A DNA stretch of 64,000 nt from Ascarosepion bandense (lineage: Eukaryota > Mollusca > Cephalopoda > Sepiida > Sepiidae): assembly GCA_037127315.1 (NCBI GenBank), contig JBBBDQ010000403.1:620001-684000 (forward strand), in the 5' to 3' direction. The translations under genes and the position numbers were made by a program. Below the pieces are notes generated by a model. That model saw only the letters and a program-made list of their open reading frames with translations, was not told where the DNA came from and ran no database searches. How positions within the stretch are numbered: the first letter of the stretch is position 1; every line of letters begins with the position of its first letter. Positions 1 to 10,045 of the stretch are shown piece after piece.

Positions 1-480
1 AAGAAGGATCTGCAATATAATCGATCATAACCTGGCATCTCGACTTCAGTCATGTTTTCATCGACGTGATGTGTCTTCTCTCTGTCTTTTCTGCAAATAT
101 TTTTTCTGGTAACTGCTCTGTCGAACTTTTTTCCCTGGTGCCCCAAGCAAATTAATTTAAGCGTACCATTAGATTGGCAGTTAGGTTTCACCCTTCTATC
201 GTTGAAATAGTTAAGTGCAACTGGCACTTTTATTCTAGTAGTTTCTTTTTACGCACTTCCCGTCTGTGGAACTCCCTTTCCATTTATTTGCTTCCCTGGT
301 AGCTACAATCTCCAAAAATGTAAATGCAACATCAATTATCATCTTCTAATTCTTTGAAGTTCATTGATCTTTTATCTTTTCTTCAACGCCCACTGGGCCC
401 ACTCTTTTCTCTCACTGTAACCCTTGAGCACTAGTGGCGATACCGACTTGTTTGCGGGGAAATAATTAAAAAGAAAAAAC
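1..480 (+). mobile_element. Jockey-like LINE 3' end, degenerate
   Basis: This is the 3' end of the Jockey-superfamily LINE that is best preserved at 31.9-34.9 kb. Broken frames give the usual C-terminal landmarks in order: an RRDV-like stretch near 65, a TRLA-like stretch, SRTSRLWN-like codons near 255-275, and a 3' UTR ending in a run of A near 470. The end motif around 430-470 matches the other copies but is mutated (the GGCGGTACCGCC palindrome is lost). It is an old, dead fragment that enters from outside the window. Confidence 0.75.
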
Positions 481-751
481 AGGATAGGACCGACGAGAGA
501 ATCTTGAGTAGCGCCAACAATGATTTCTTGAGCTTCCGATGACTGGTCGTTAACAACGAGCTTCAGTGTTAGGAAGGATTTGGTCGTTTTTACATATTTT
601 CTGAAACGAGGCTTTTTCCTCGCATATAAGGCGTTTTAGAAGCTAATGTTTCAAAAAAAGAAGAAAATAAATAGATTTAATCTCCTGATCTGTTTGAAAA
701 ATTAATAACAGTATTGAATTTAGACAAATGATACAGTTCTCCTCAGTAGAA
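481..751. other. No recognisable gene
   Basis: AT-rich sequence between a LINE 3' end and the 5S-like array. I see no reading frame or repeat that I can name. Confidence 0.5.
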
Positions 752-1373
752 GTTTACGGCCATATCAGGTTGAAACATCGATTCTCGTATAATCAACAAA
801 GTTAAGCAACATTGAACCTTGTCAGTAATGAAATACATGTATAGGTGACCGCTTGAGAATACCAGAAACTGTTAACTTAGATCTGTGAGTAGTGTGGCTG
901 AGCACTATATAAGATTAAAACATCGGTTCTCGTACGATCACCAAAGTTAAGCAACGCCGAACCTGGTCAGTACTTAGATACTTAGATGGGTGACTGATTG
1001 AGAATACCAGGAGCTGTTAACTTTAATGTGTAGAAAGTCTTGCTTACGGCCTTATCATATTGAAACATCGGTTCTGGTGTGATTATCGAAGTTAAGCAAC
1101 ATCGAGCCTAGTCAGTATCTTGATGGGTTTCCTCTTGAAAATACCAGAACACCGGTTTTCATACGAACACCGAAGTTAAGTAACGTCGAGCATTGTCAGT
1201 ATCTAGATGGGTGGCCGCGTGGGAATAGCGGCTAGTGTAATCTTGGATGTACGGCTGATGTGGCTGACGGCCATATCATGTTAAAACGCTGGTTCTCGTA
1301 AGATCACCGAAGTTAAGCAAAGTCATGTTTGGTCATTACCTAAATGAGTATGAGAATAGCAGACACCGTAAGC
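752..1373 (+). repeat. Five tandem degenerate 5S rRNA-like units
   Basis: Five head-to-tail units resemble 5S rRNA, at about 752-876, 901-1022, 1042-1149, 1150-1240 and 1265-1373. Each keeps the internal-promoter region GAAGTTAAGCAA or a close variant, and most keep GGTGACCG and AATACCAG. The units differ from each other at many sites, so they are not functional 5S genes. Linkers of about 20-30 bp resemble the start of the tRNA-like module that follows the 5S head in the composite SINEs of this window, so this looks like a multimer of SINE heads, not an rDNA array. Confidence 0.7.
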
Positions 1374-1630
1374 TTGGATGTGCAGGTGATGAATCGAAGT
1401 TGGAAGTCAGTGAAGCCGAGTTCTAATTCCAGTCGTGTTCGTTATATTCACTTACGTTTAAGTAACCTTGAGAAAGTATGAATTCATCTCTTCTACTCCC
1501 AGCTGTGGGTTAATTAGTAAAATGGTATCGTTAAAATAGTAATTATCTTTCCTGAATTTCTCTAATTCAAAATATTTTTGGACTTTAAATAACGTTAAAA
1601 AGTTGATAAACCCTAAAAAAAAATAGAAAA
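1374..1630 (+). mobile_element. Body and tail of 5S/tRNA composite SINE
   Basis: Directly follows the last 5S-like unit. It contains a B-box-like GAGTTCTAATTCC, the shared SINE body (TTCACTTACG, then AGCTGTGGGTTAATTAG) and the tail seen in other composite copies (a TTAAATAAC stretch, then GTTGATAAACC and an A-rich end). Together with the preceding heads it forms one multimeric SINE. Confidence 0.7.
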
Positions 1631-2493
1631 ATCAGCTCAATAGGATTTTTAAAAATTTAAGCCAGGAAGACAAATTTAGTCTTCTATTTAGTTTTCAGTT
1701 CTAGGAAAAAGTGAGGTGGGTTGAAGTAGGCCCATCCCTTCCTATAGCACCGTGAATGCGAATGAAGTATTTTCCCAAAATGGCACCAGCAGAAGAATAT
1801 AAAACTATCATATTTCATTGTGTTAGAAATAGATCAATAAGGTTGTTTGTATAATATACTCATATAAAGTAATTGTATCCCCAAAGAATACACATGACAA
1901 TACCTGTGAGAATGTTCAATGTTGAAGTGTCACATGTGATACTCTTTGTAGTTTTCATATTTGACCATATAACAATTGGTATAGATTTATTCGTTATTCT
2001 GTTTATTTTTCGCTATTAAGAGGCCCTCAAATTAAAAGAGTCGTGTATTTTCATGACGTTACCAATCAGTGATCTATCATTTTCTGGGTTGGCCTCTGTG
2101 GTTTTTTTTACTGCAGGCGGGATCACTAATAAATAAGCAATCTTTGACATGTTGCCACTTAATATAGTGATTTAGACGATTACGTATTCAAGCAATGTAA
2201 ATTTATTTTCTATCGAATAATCAGGCTCAACGCACTGTGAGATAATGTTTACAAATATATTGTCATAAGTCGTTGCTTCACGCGCGTTCGTATATATGTA
2301 TATAGAAACTCTATGAATCGATTAGTGACTAAGAGAGTTACGCATTTGATTCTGGCATGGGTGGTCGGTGTTCGAATTCAGATTAAAATTGATATCGAAT
2401 CCTGTTTCTCGGGAACACGAAGAGAATCGAGATGGTTTTACTACCACGAACACAGTATAGCAGGTCCTAGTTATGAAGGTTTGAGCTGGTGGA
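1631..2493. other. No recognisable gene
   Basis: AT-rich sequence. The only tRNA-like hint is a B-box-like GTGTTCGAATTC near 2370. Short open frames here have no recognisable content. Confidence 0.5.
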
Positions 2494-3055
2494 ACTTCTT
2501 CTATGTGCCTCGTCCTTTCAAGACGTAGGCGATCATGGCCTTCCACGTCTCCCTATCCCTGGTGGCTCTTAACACGCTTTCTCCTGTAGCACCACGCAAC
2601 CCCCGTTCTGTCACCCACCTGCTCAGACCCTTCAAATATGTTAATTCACTGCTTATCTCTTTTTCCCTCTATCTGGCCTGTTAGTATCAGATTCTTCAAG
2701 CCCTCCTTCCTCATTGCATGTCCTAGGAACTTTAGTTGTATCTTCCTGATGCTCAATATTAATTTCCTTTTTGTTTCCATCCTTTCCAAAACCACATCAT
2801 TACTCACATGATCAGTCCAAGATATCCGCAGCATCCTTCTGTAGAACCACATTTCAGTTGCTTCAAGTTTTTCCTTCACTTTTGACGATATTGTCCAGCA
2901 TTCACTGCCATATTGAAGAACTGACATCACATAGCAGTCCAGTACTCTCTTCTTTGTTTCTAGTAAAATTATCCTGTCTGTTAATACTTTACTCAGCTTC
3001 TGGAACACGTCGCACCTTCCGTCTTCTGTTAGAACACTTCCCAGATATTCTGGTG
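2494..3055 (-). pseudogene. RTE/BovB-like LINE fragment (copy A)
   Basis: Minus-strand C-terminal part of an RTE-clade reverse transcriptase plus its 3' end. Open codons at about 3008-2646 give the family's C-terminal signature: [28 protein letters not shown], then [13 protein letters not shown]. The BovB lineage has the same order of blocks after its catalytic domain. The 5' side is truncated near 3055, so the catalytic motif is absent. The 3' end carries a short TTC tract in plus-strand view, as in the other copies. Confidence 0.85.
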
Positions 3056-3160
3056 GAACTAAGGGATGTAATTCGTTTAAACATCTGATATGAAATTAGG
3101 GACAGAGTAGTGGGAAGTTAGCAATGTTTTGTCTGTGGGAAAGAGGTTGCAGGGTGGAAA

Positions 3161-3212
3161 GAATTAATCCTCCACAAGAATTAATCCTCCACAAGAATTA
3201 ATCCTCCACAAG
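3161..3212 (+). repeat. 18-bp tandem repeat, three copies
   Basis: GAATTAATCCTCCACAAG is repeated three times almost perfectly. It encodes nothing recognisable. Confidence 0.85.
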
Positions 3213-3323
3213 ATCGTGTGAACGCTTTTGAGCTCTGTAGAGACAGGACGACAGGTATTAGACAGCATCGGCTCAGATATGGTCGTAATACTTCATCCGT
3301 GGTTTGAGCTGACTCTTGTAAGG

Positions 3324-3633
3324 ATGTGCGTTGTGGTGCATTGGATATTGGCTCGGAACGTGAAATCGGGGAGCCGAGTTCGAATTCCAGCCGAATTCAT
3401 TGCATTCACTTACGCGCAAATACCCTTGGGAAAGGTATTAATCCGTATATTCCTTCCAGTTATGGGTTAAATAACAGGACCGATTGGGTTCTATAGCCTT
3501 GGTCGGCAACCAGTCTACCGCAGAAAACAATGGCAACCTACTGTGGGATAATCTTCTGCTCAGTCAGTCATGTCTTTTTCGAGACATGATCGCCCAAGCG
3601 TGTATCACGTATGGCACTTAACTGACTGACTGA
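3324..3633 (+). mobile_element. tRNA-derived SINE, copy S1, full length
   Basis: About 310 bp. The head has an A box (TGGTGCATTGG) and a B box (GAGTTCGAATTCC), the internal RNA polymerase III promoter of a tRNA-derived SINE. A conserved body follows, then a 3' module with the hairpin CATGTC...GACATG, ending ACTTAACTGACTGAC. It is flanked by a 9-bp target-site duplication CTTGTAAGG at 3315-3323 and 3634-3642. The same family recurs at least a dozen times in the window. Confidence 0.9.
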
Positions 3634-3644
3634 CTTGTAAGGTT

Positions 3645-3954
3645 AACGCGTTAATATGTTCTAGAGCGATACAAAGAATCGACTATTCTTCAAGCCTCTT
3701 TTGCGATGGTACCAAATATACACGAGGTTGGGAATGAGTTTTAGATCCAACAGGCGTTTGAGGGAAGGAGCCTATTTGAAGACATGATGACTCATCGGTA
3801 TTGATGCAGGTTTAGGGTTTGCTTCATTATAATTCATATATTTGTCTACTTATAAAATCTGCTATAACATCTTGGTATAAATGTCTATATGCGTAACAGG
3901 ATAAAAATGACATACACATTAATTACACAAAAATTTAAATATATATATATTTTT
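3645..3954. other. No recognisable gene
   Basis: AT-rich spacer between a SINE and a LINE fragment. Nothing recognised. Confidence 0.5.
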
Positions 3955-4215
3955 TAATGGTTTCACCCGAAGCAAGGCGGTACCGCCACGATGCGCAGGG
4001 AGCTACATAAGAGTAACAGTTTAGACAGGAGGAGAGTGAAGAGAAAGACGAACCAGTTACAGTGGGTGTCAGAGAAAGGGCAAGAGAAGGATGGGAACAC
4101 AGGTGTGAAGACAGTTGCGAGGGTAGAGAGAAAGGAAAAGAAACAAGATATACGGGGTGGTAAAAAGAACTGGAGTCAAGTAAATAAGAGATGGGTTTTG
4201 ACATTGCATTTGGCA
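3955..4215 (-). mobile_element. Jockey-like LINE 3' UTR fragment
   Basis: Minus-strand copy of the LINE 3' end. In plus-strand view it starts at the poly-A side, has the palindrome GGCGGTACCGCC at about 3977, then the 3' UTR. It stops near the TTGCATTTGG stretch, which matches the end of the coding part in other copies. Confidence 0.8.
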
Positions 4216-4232
4216 TATAATGTATAAGCAGC

Positions 4233-4245
4233 ATTATATATATAT

Positions 4246-4303
<58 letters not shown>
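4233..4303. repeat. (TA)n microsatellite
   Basis: About 70 bp of nearly pure TA dinucleotides with one AAA interruption. Confidence 0.95.
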
Positions 4304-4307
<4 letters not shown>

Positions 4308-4326
4308 AAGAGGCATGCAGCCACTT

Positions 4327-4699
4327 CACGTTTAAACTCCGGTTTCCGTACGACCACCGAAGTTAAGACAACGTTGAGCCTGATCCTTACTTAAATGGGT
4401 GACCAATTGGGAATGCCAGGTGCTGTAAACTTAGATGTGTGGGTGGTGTAATAGATAATGGCTCCGAATTGTTAATCGGAGAGCCGAGTTCTAATTCCGG
4501 TTGTGTTCGTTATATTTACTCACGCGCAAATTCTCTTGGGAAAGGTATGAATCCACATATTCTGGGTTAATTAGTAAAACGTATCACTAAAACCGTTATT
4601 ATTTCAAAAACAAAATTGCGTACAAAATAGATTTCGGCATTAAATAACACATAGAGGTTGATAGACCGTTAAACGAAAAACAAACGCCCAAAAAGAAAA
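4327..4699 (+). mobile_element. Composite SINE: 5S head + tRNA-like module
   Basis: Modules in order: a 5S-like head (about 4330-4430, with CACCGAAGTTAAG, GGGTGACC and GCCAGGTGCTGTAA), a tRNA-like module with B box GAGTTCTAATTCC near 4487, the body shared with the tRNA-SINEs (TTTACTCACG and so on), and a tail with TTTCGGCATTAAATAAC and GAGGTTGATAGACCGTTAAAC, ending A-rich. Two different polymerase III promoter types in one SINE make it a chimera. Confidence 0.8.
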
Positions 4700-4827
4700 A
4701 TTTCCGACTAAGAACTGGTCGAAAATGATTTAGAGAGTAACGCACATCCTTTTACAAAATTGCATGAATTTATCCGCAAAATCAACAATTCTTTGATTGA
4801 GAAGCTAGATCGTTTGGTCAAATATGC

Positions 4828-6150
4828 TCCGTGTTCCTTCAGCGCGTGTACCATACTGCTTCTCCATAATTTCTTATTTCTCGAAGCGTCTAACAATGTT
4901 GTCTTCTTCATTTGCTCCCAATTCCTCTTCAGCCATACATTTACACAAGCTCGTTAGGTATGTTACTCGCTGTTTCCCTGTGTGTATAAATTTCTCCAAA
5001 CCTTCTTTTCTCATTGTGTTCCCGATAAATTACTGCTATGTCTTTCTGATTTTAAGTATAAGCGTCTATTCTGTTGCCATTTTCTTAAAACTTTCTCGAT
5101 ATTCTATACAGTTTTCAATATTCAAACACATCTTCAGATTTTGGTATAATATTTCCACCATCTTTTAGAACACATTCCAGATAATTAAATTTTCGTACTT
5201 GGTTGATTTCGACATCCCCAATTCGTAGCTTGCATCTTAGATTGTGAAGTTAAGCAAGGCTGTACCTGGTCAGTACTGAGATGGGTGACCGCTTGAGAAT
5301 ACCAGGTGCTGTAAGCGTTTATTGACGGATGTGCGTTGTGGTGCAGTGGATATCGACTCGGAAAGAGAAATCGGTGAGCCGAGTTCGAATTCCAGTTGAA
5401 TACCCTGCATTTACTTAAGCACTGGTACCCTTGGGAAAGATATTAATCCGTCCCTTCCCTCCAGTTATGGGTTAAATAACAAGGGTAGGACTTTGGGACC
5501 CTGCTCTTAAAAACAAATCCCAATGAATCTTGATATGAAAAATGTTGTAAAAATAAAAAATAACCTTACCCCAAAATCATTGGTTGTGACGTTAAATGAT
5601 CCCATAAGGATTGATAGGTCGTTAAGCCTCAAAAACAAACAAACAGCATCTTAGATTGTTCCTTTCGCTGACAACCTTAAACTCTGTCTTCTTACAATTT
5701 GTTTCTATTCCTTTTTTTCGTTTCTTTCTGTAGGAGTTTCCGCAGTTTGCTTTCTACATATTTTAACAACACTGCGTCATATCTTATGTAGTTAAGATTG
5801 TTACCCCCAACAATAAATCCTGGTGTGACTTCTAGTTCTCTCATGATCACCTCGCTCTAAAGGTTGAATAAGTCCGGTGAGAAGATACAGCCTTGTCTTA
5901 CCGCCCTTTCTAGTTTGTGTATTTACCGAATTCATATATACTGACGGTTTGCTCCCAGTATCAGCTCTGGATTGTGCTAATATCTAACCGAAATAGATTA
6001 AGCTTACCTAGCTGTTTAAATAGTTCTTTGTGACGTACTTTATAAAACGCTTTGGCATAATCTATAAAATATAGATAAACATCCTTTTCTATTTGTATTG
6101 ATCTTTCTGATATTATTTTGAGCATAAATATCACATTCTTTGTTCTTTCC
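4828..6150 (-). pseudogene. RTE/BovB-like LINE fragment (copy F), interrupted
   Basis: Old minus-strand RTE copy with many frame breaks. Codons at about 6152-5961 give the RT block FIDYAKAF (a motif-A region), and 5660-5900 corresponds to the region around the catalytic YADD, here scrambled. The 3' end lies near 4830. A composite SINE splits it at 5246-5644 with a perfect 14-bp duplication, so the RTE insertion is the older event. Confidence 0.8.
5246..5644 (+). mobile_element. Composite 5S+tRNA SINE inside RTE copy F, 14-bp TSD
   Basis: A 399-bp insert flanked by GCATCTTAGATTGT at 5232-5245 and 5645-5658. It starts part-way into the 5S-like head at GAAGTTAAGC, so the 5' end is truncated. 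The head continues to GCTGTAAGCG, then comes the tRNA-derived head with A box TGGTGCAGTGG and B box GAGTTCGAATTCC, the shared body, and the composite-family tail ending in AAACAAACAAAC. The precise duplication shows these modules moved as one unit. Confidence 0.9.
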
Positions 6151-6674
6151 AAATTGTAATATGAATTTTATATAGAACTAAACCTCTCAATCTGATATAT
6201 AAGAAAAAATCCAATTAACTATTGATTATCTCATCCACAGCTTTACAGTGTGAGTAGCTTAAATCATAATAACCGAGTGCACTTTTTGTAATTTATTTCA
6301 ATCCAAGCAAGGCAATATAGCCACTAAGATGCAAAGGACTATTATTAAGGAGAAAAAACAATAAAAGAACAAGAATTACGGAAACAGAATTAATACGCAT
6401 AAATGTTTAGAAAGGTAGACTATTACTAGTGTAGTGAGTTCGAGCCCCACCGGATGGCCAGACTGATTTAACTTTATTGAAATGCAATAAAATACATTTT
6501 AACAGAAATTATTGGCTCATTTTATTTATTAGAAATGATTGCAAAGATAATTTAATAGCAAAGATGTTCTTAAAAAAAGAGGTGGCTATCGGTGTGTGGT
6601 TAGTAAATAGATAAACAAAAATCTTTTAATAGTTAATTTTGAATAATTTCTCAAAGGAAAACATGACAGTATAC
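6151..6674. other. No recognisable gene
   Basis: AT-rich. One B-box-like GAGTTCGAGCCCC near 6431 suggests a tRNA-SINE remnant; nothing else was identified. Confidence 0.45.
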
Positions 6675-7360
6675 AAATGAACCATTCGACCATGCATGGA
6701 ATATTGTTGTTATATACGGCCAGGCGTCTCTGCTGTTCGTCTCAGTGTTCTCGACAGGCTCCAAAGGAGAATATGTAATGTGATTGGTCCCAACCTGGCA
6801 GCTCGACCCCAGCTACTTTCTCATCGGCGAGATGTGGTTTCCCTCTGTCTCTTCTACAAATATTTTCGTGTCTTCTGCTCCGAAGAACTTAGGTCACTGG
6901 TGGCCCTTTCCACAAGAATTTACTCGGGCAACCAGACTGTCATCAAGGTCCTACCCTTTTACAGTTACATCAACCAAATGCAGGTGACAATTTTACTCCA
7001 GCAGCTTCTTTTCTCGCGCTTCCCGCCTGTGGAACTCCCTTCCATATACTTGCTTTCCTGATGACTATAACCTCCAAGAATTTAAATGCAAAGTCAATTC
7101 CCATCTCTTATCCATTTAACTCCAGCCCTTTCCACATCACCCTGTGTATCTTGTTCTTTTTCTTTCTCTCTACCTTCGTAACTGTCTTCACTCCTGTGTT
7201 CATATCCTTCTCTTGCCCTTTCTCTTTCTCCCCCTGAAGCTGGTTCGTATTTGTCTTCACTCTTCTACTTTCTAAAACTTTAACTCTCTTATGTAGCCCT
7301 CTGCACATCAGTGGCGGTACCGCCTTGCTTGGGGTGAAATGATTAAAAAAATATTAATGA
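6675..7360 (+). mobile_element. Jockey-like LINE 3' part
   Basis: Plus-strand C-terminal part of the LINE frame and its complete 3' UTR. Codons from 6696 give MEYCCYI and RLQRRI, then LSHRRDVVSLCLFYKYF across a frame break, then the FPPVELPS/FSRFP region. The 3' UTR ends with GTGGCGGTACCGCC near 7310 and a run of A near 7350. The last ~150 bp is the left arm of the inverted duplication with 9350-9540. Confidence 0.85.
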
Positions 7361-7400
7361 TACAAGAAATTAATTAGCCAATTATACATTCTTTTTCTTT
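7206..7400 (+). repeat. Left arm of inverted duplication
   Basis: About 195 bp, near-identical by eye (about 95%) to the reverse complement of 9350-9540. It includes LINE 3' UTR sequence and about 45 bp of non-LINE flank beyond the LINE poly-A, so this is a duplicated genomic segment and not two separate LINE insertions. Confidence 0.9.
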
Positions 7401-7484
7401 TTTCGCTAAAGCTTCTAATATTTTTCAGGAACCTTTTACTAATTAATGCTATTTAGACTACTATATTCAATTTATAATGATCTT

Positions 7485-7568
7485 CTGTCCAGTTAGTCAT
7501 GTCTCTTTCGAGACATGATCACCCAAGTGATCACGTTTGGGACTTAACTGACTGACTGACTAACTGAC
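7485..7568 (+). mobile_element. tRNA-SINE 3' fragment
   Basis: Only the 3' module is present: CATGTCTCTTTCGAGACATG, GATCACCCAAG and ACTTAACTGACTGACTGAC. Confidence 0.8.
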
Positions 7569-7740
7569 TGATATTCAACTTTTTTATCACAAAGTTTCAG
7601 TCGATGTGATCTCCGGCCTTCCCCAAGTGCTAGAGGACTTAGGTAACGTTCGAGGAATCTTTAAATGGTTATCCGGATCGACAAGCAGCTGATTGATGAA
7701 GGCCGGAGAGTACAATGGCCGATACATGTTAATAAAAACA
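7569..7740. repeat. Foldback repeat with hammerhead-like motif (remnant)
   Basis: Two inverted copies of the motif family seen at 18.1-18.6 and 35.2 kb: a minus-strand version near 7598-7635 (CTCCGGCCTTCC) and a plus-strand version near 7691-7730 (GATTGATGAAGGCCGGAGAG, then TGGCCGA). Probably an end fragment of a Penelope-like or foldback element. Identification is tentative. Confidence 0.4.
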
Positions 7741-7780
7741 AAGATGACAATCATGCGTGTGTAAATATTTTAAGAATGAG

Positions 7781-9349
7781 AATATAATACTATAGTATAA
7801 AGATAATATAAAGACATAATACTATAGTATAAAAATAATATAAAGACATAATACTATAGTATAAAGATAATATAAAGACATAATACTATAGTATAAAGAT
7901 AATATAAAGACATAATACTATAGTATAAAAATAATATAAAGACATAATACTATAGTATAAAGATAATATAAAGACATAATACTATAGTATAAAGATAATA
8001 TAAAGACATAATACTATAGTATAAATATAAAGACATAATACTATAATATAAATATAAAGACATAATACTATAGTATAAATATAAAGACATAATACTATAG
8101 TATAAAGATAATATAAAGACATAATACTATAGTATAAAAATAATATAAAGACATAATACTATAGTATAAAGATAATATAAAGACATAATACTATAGTATA
8201 AAGATAATATAAAGACATAATACTATAGTATAAAGATAATATAAAGACATAATACTATAGTATAAATATAAAGACATAATACTATAATATAAATATAAAG
8301 ACATAATACTATAGTATAAATATAAAGACATAATACTATAGTATAAAGATAATATAAAGACATAATACTATAGTATAAAGATAATATAAAGACATAATAC
8401 TATAGTATAAAAATAATATAAAGACATAATACTATAGTATAAATATAAAGACATAATACTATAGTATGAAGATAATATAAAGACATAATACTATAGTATA
8501 AAGATAATATAAAGGCATAATGCTATAGTATAAAGATAATATGAAGACATAATACTATAGTATAAAAATAATATAAAGACATAATACTATAGTATAAATA
8601 CAAAGACATAATACTATAGTATAAAGATAATATAAAGACATAATACTATAGTATAAAGATAATATAAAGGCATAATACTATAGTATAAAGATAATATAAA
8701 GGTATAATACTATAGTATAAATATAATATAAAGGCATAATACTATAGTATAAAGATAATATAAAGACATAATACTATAGTATAAAAATAATATAAAAACA
8801 TAATACCATAGTATGAAGATAATATAAAGACATAATACTATAGTATAAAAATAATATAAAGACATAATACTATAGTATGAAGATAATATAAAGGTATAAT
8901 ACTATAGTATAAATATAATATAAAGGCATACTACTATAGTATAAAGATAATATAAAGACATAATACTATAATATAAAAATAATATAAAGACATAATACTA
9001 TAGTATGAAGATAATATAAAGACATAATACTATAGTATAAAAATAATATAAAGACATAATACTATAGTATGAAGATAATATAAAGACATAATACTATAGT
9101 ATAAAAATAATATAAAGACATAATACTATAGTATGAAGATAATATAAAGACATAATATTATAGTATGAAGCTAATATAAAGACATAATACTATAGTATAA
9201 AGATAATATAAAGGTATAATACTATAGTATAAATATAATATAAAGGCATAATACTATAGTATAAAGATAATATAAAGACATAATACTATAGTATAAAGAT
9301 AATATAAAGACATAATACTATAGTATAAAGATAATATAAAGACATAATA
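7781..9349. repeat. 32-bp AT-rich minisatellite, about 50 units
   Basis: About 1.57 kb of tandem units built on CATAATACTATAGTATAAAG plus ATAATATAAAGA (32 bp). Some 24-bp units lack an 8-bp internal block. Each unit has the perfect palindrome ATACTATAGTAT. Variants (GTATGAAG, AAAATAAT, AAGGTATAAT) recur in patterns, suggesting higher-order duplication. There are no unique spacers and no reading frame. The array lies within the arms of an inverted duplication. Confidence 0.95.
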
Positions 9350-9540
9350 AGAAAAAGAATGTATAATTGGCTAATTAATTTCCTGTATCATTAATATTTT
9401 TTAACCATTTCACACCAAGCAAGGCTGTACCGCCACTGATGTGCAGAGGGCTACATAAGAGAGTTAAAGTTTTAGAAAGGAGAAGAGTGAAGACAAATAC
9501 GAACCAGCTTCAGGGGGAGAAAGAGAAAGGGCCAGAGAAG
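9350..9540 (-). repeat. Right arm of inverted duplication (LINE 3' end inside)
   Basis: Reverse-complement partner of 7206-7400, containing a minus-strand Jockey-like 3' UTR (poly-A side at about 9400, then CCAAGCAAGGCTGTACCGCC). The left edge directly abuts the minisatellite. Confidence 0.9.
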
Positions 9541-9611
9541 ATAATATAATAATATTTTAATAATGAAATTATATATTTTCAAAATGACATATCCTCTTGC
9601 CAGAAATTTGC

Positions 9612-9752
9612 ACGAAAAAATTTAACTAAATTCGCACAAATATCTACAGTTCACAATCTTCAAATTGCTTCAAATGTGATGGTTTTCTTGTGCGCACACG
9701 TCTCGTCAATTCATAATAATAGAATCTTTGAAGGTGAAATAATTTTTTTATG
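9612..9752 (+). repeat. Direct repeat copy 1
   Basis: About 140 bp (AATTTAACTAAATTCGCACA ... AATAGAATCTTTGAAG) repeated in the same orientation at 10362-10500 with about 90% identity by eye. Confidence 0.85.
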
Positions 9753-10008
9753 TCATATAATTATTGTTATAACATTATGAAAATGAGTTTATTGAGCTTT
9801 ATATTTTCGAATTATATAATTTACATTTATATACTTATATTTCCTTGATAAAATGTTCTTTGAAGCTTTAAAATAAAAAGTTATTTCATATTTATACTTT
9901 TTCTTAACATCGTTCTGATCATTATGCTTGCTACTGTATATGCAAATACAAACATACATACATATATATATACACATATATAAACATTACATCATTTTAC
10001 ACACACAC

Positions 10009-10043
<35 letters not shown>

Positions 10044-10045
10044 TA
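9753..10045. repeat. AT-rich spacer with (CATA)n and (TA)n
   Basis: Low-complexity sequence ending in a (TA)n tract at about 10013-10040. No gene. Confidence 0.7.

Noticed and set aside
752..1373. Functional 5S rRNA genes
   Set aside because: All units are mutated at many conserved positions and differ strongly from each other; the downstream SINE body explains them better.
3324..3400. tRNA gene
   Set aside because: A and B boxes are present but no tRNA cloverleaf is convincing, and the segment continues into a repeated SINE body.
7781..9349. CRISPR-like array
   Set aside because: Regular spacing but no unique spacers: the units are simply tandem, and the sequence is clearly from an animal genome.
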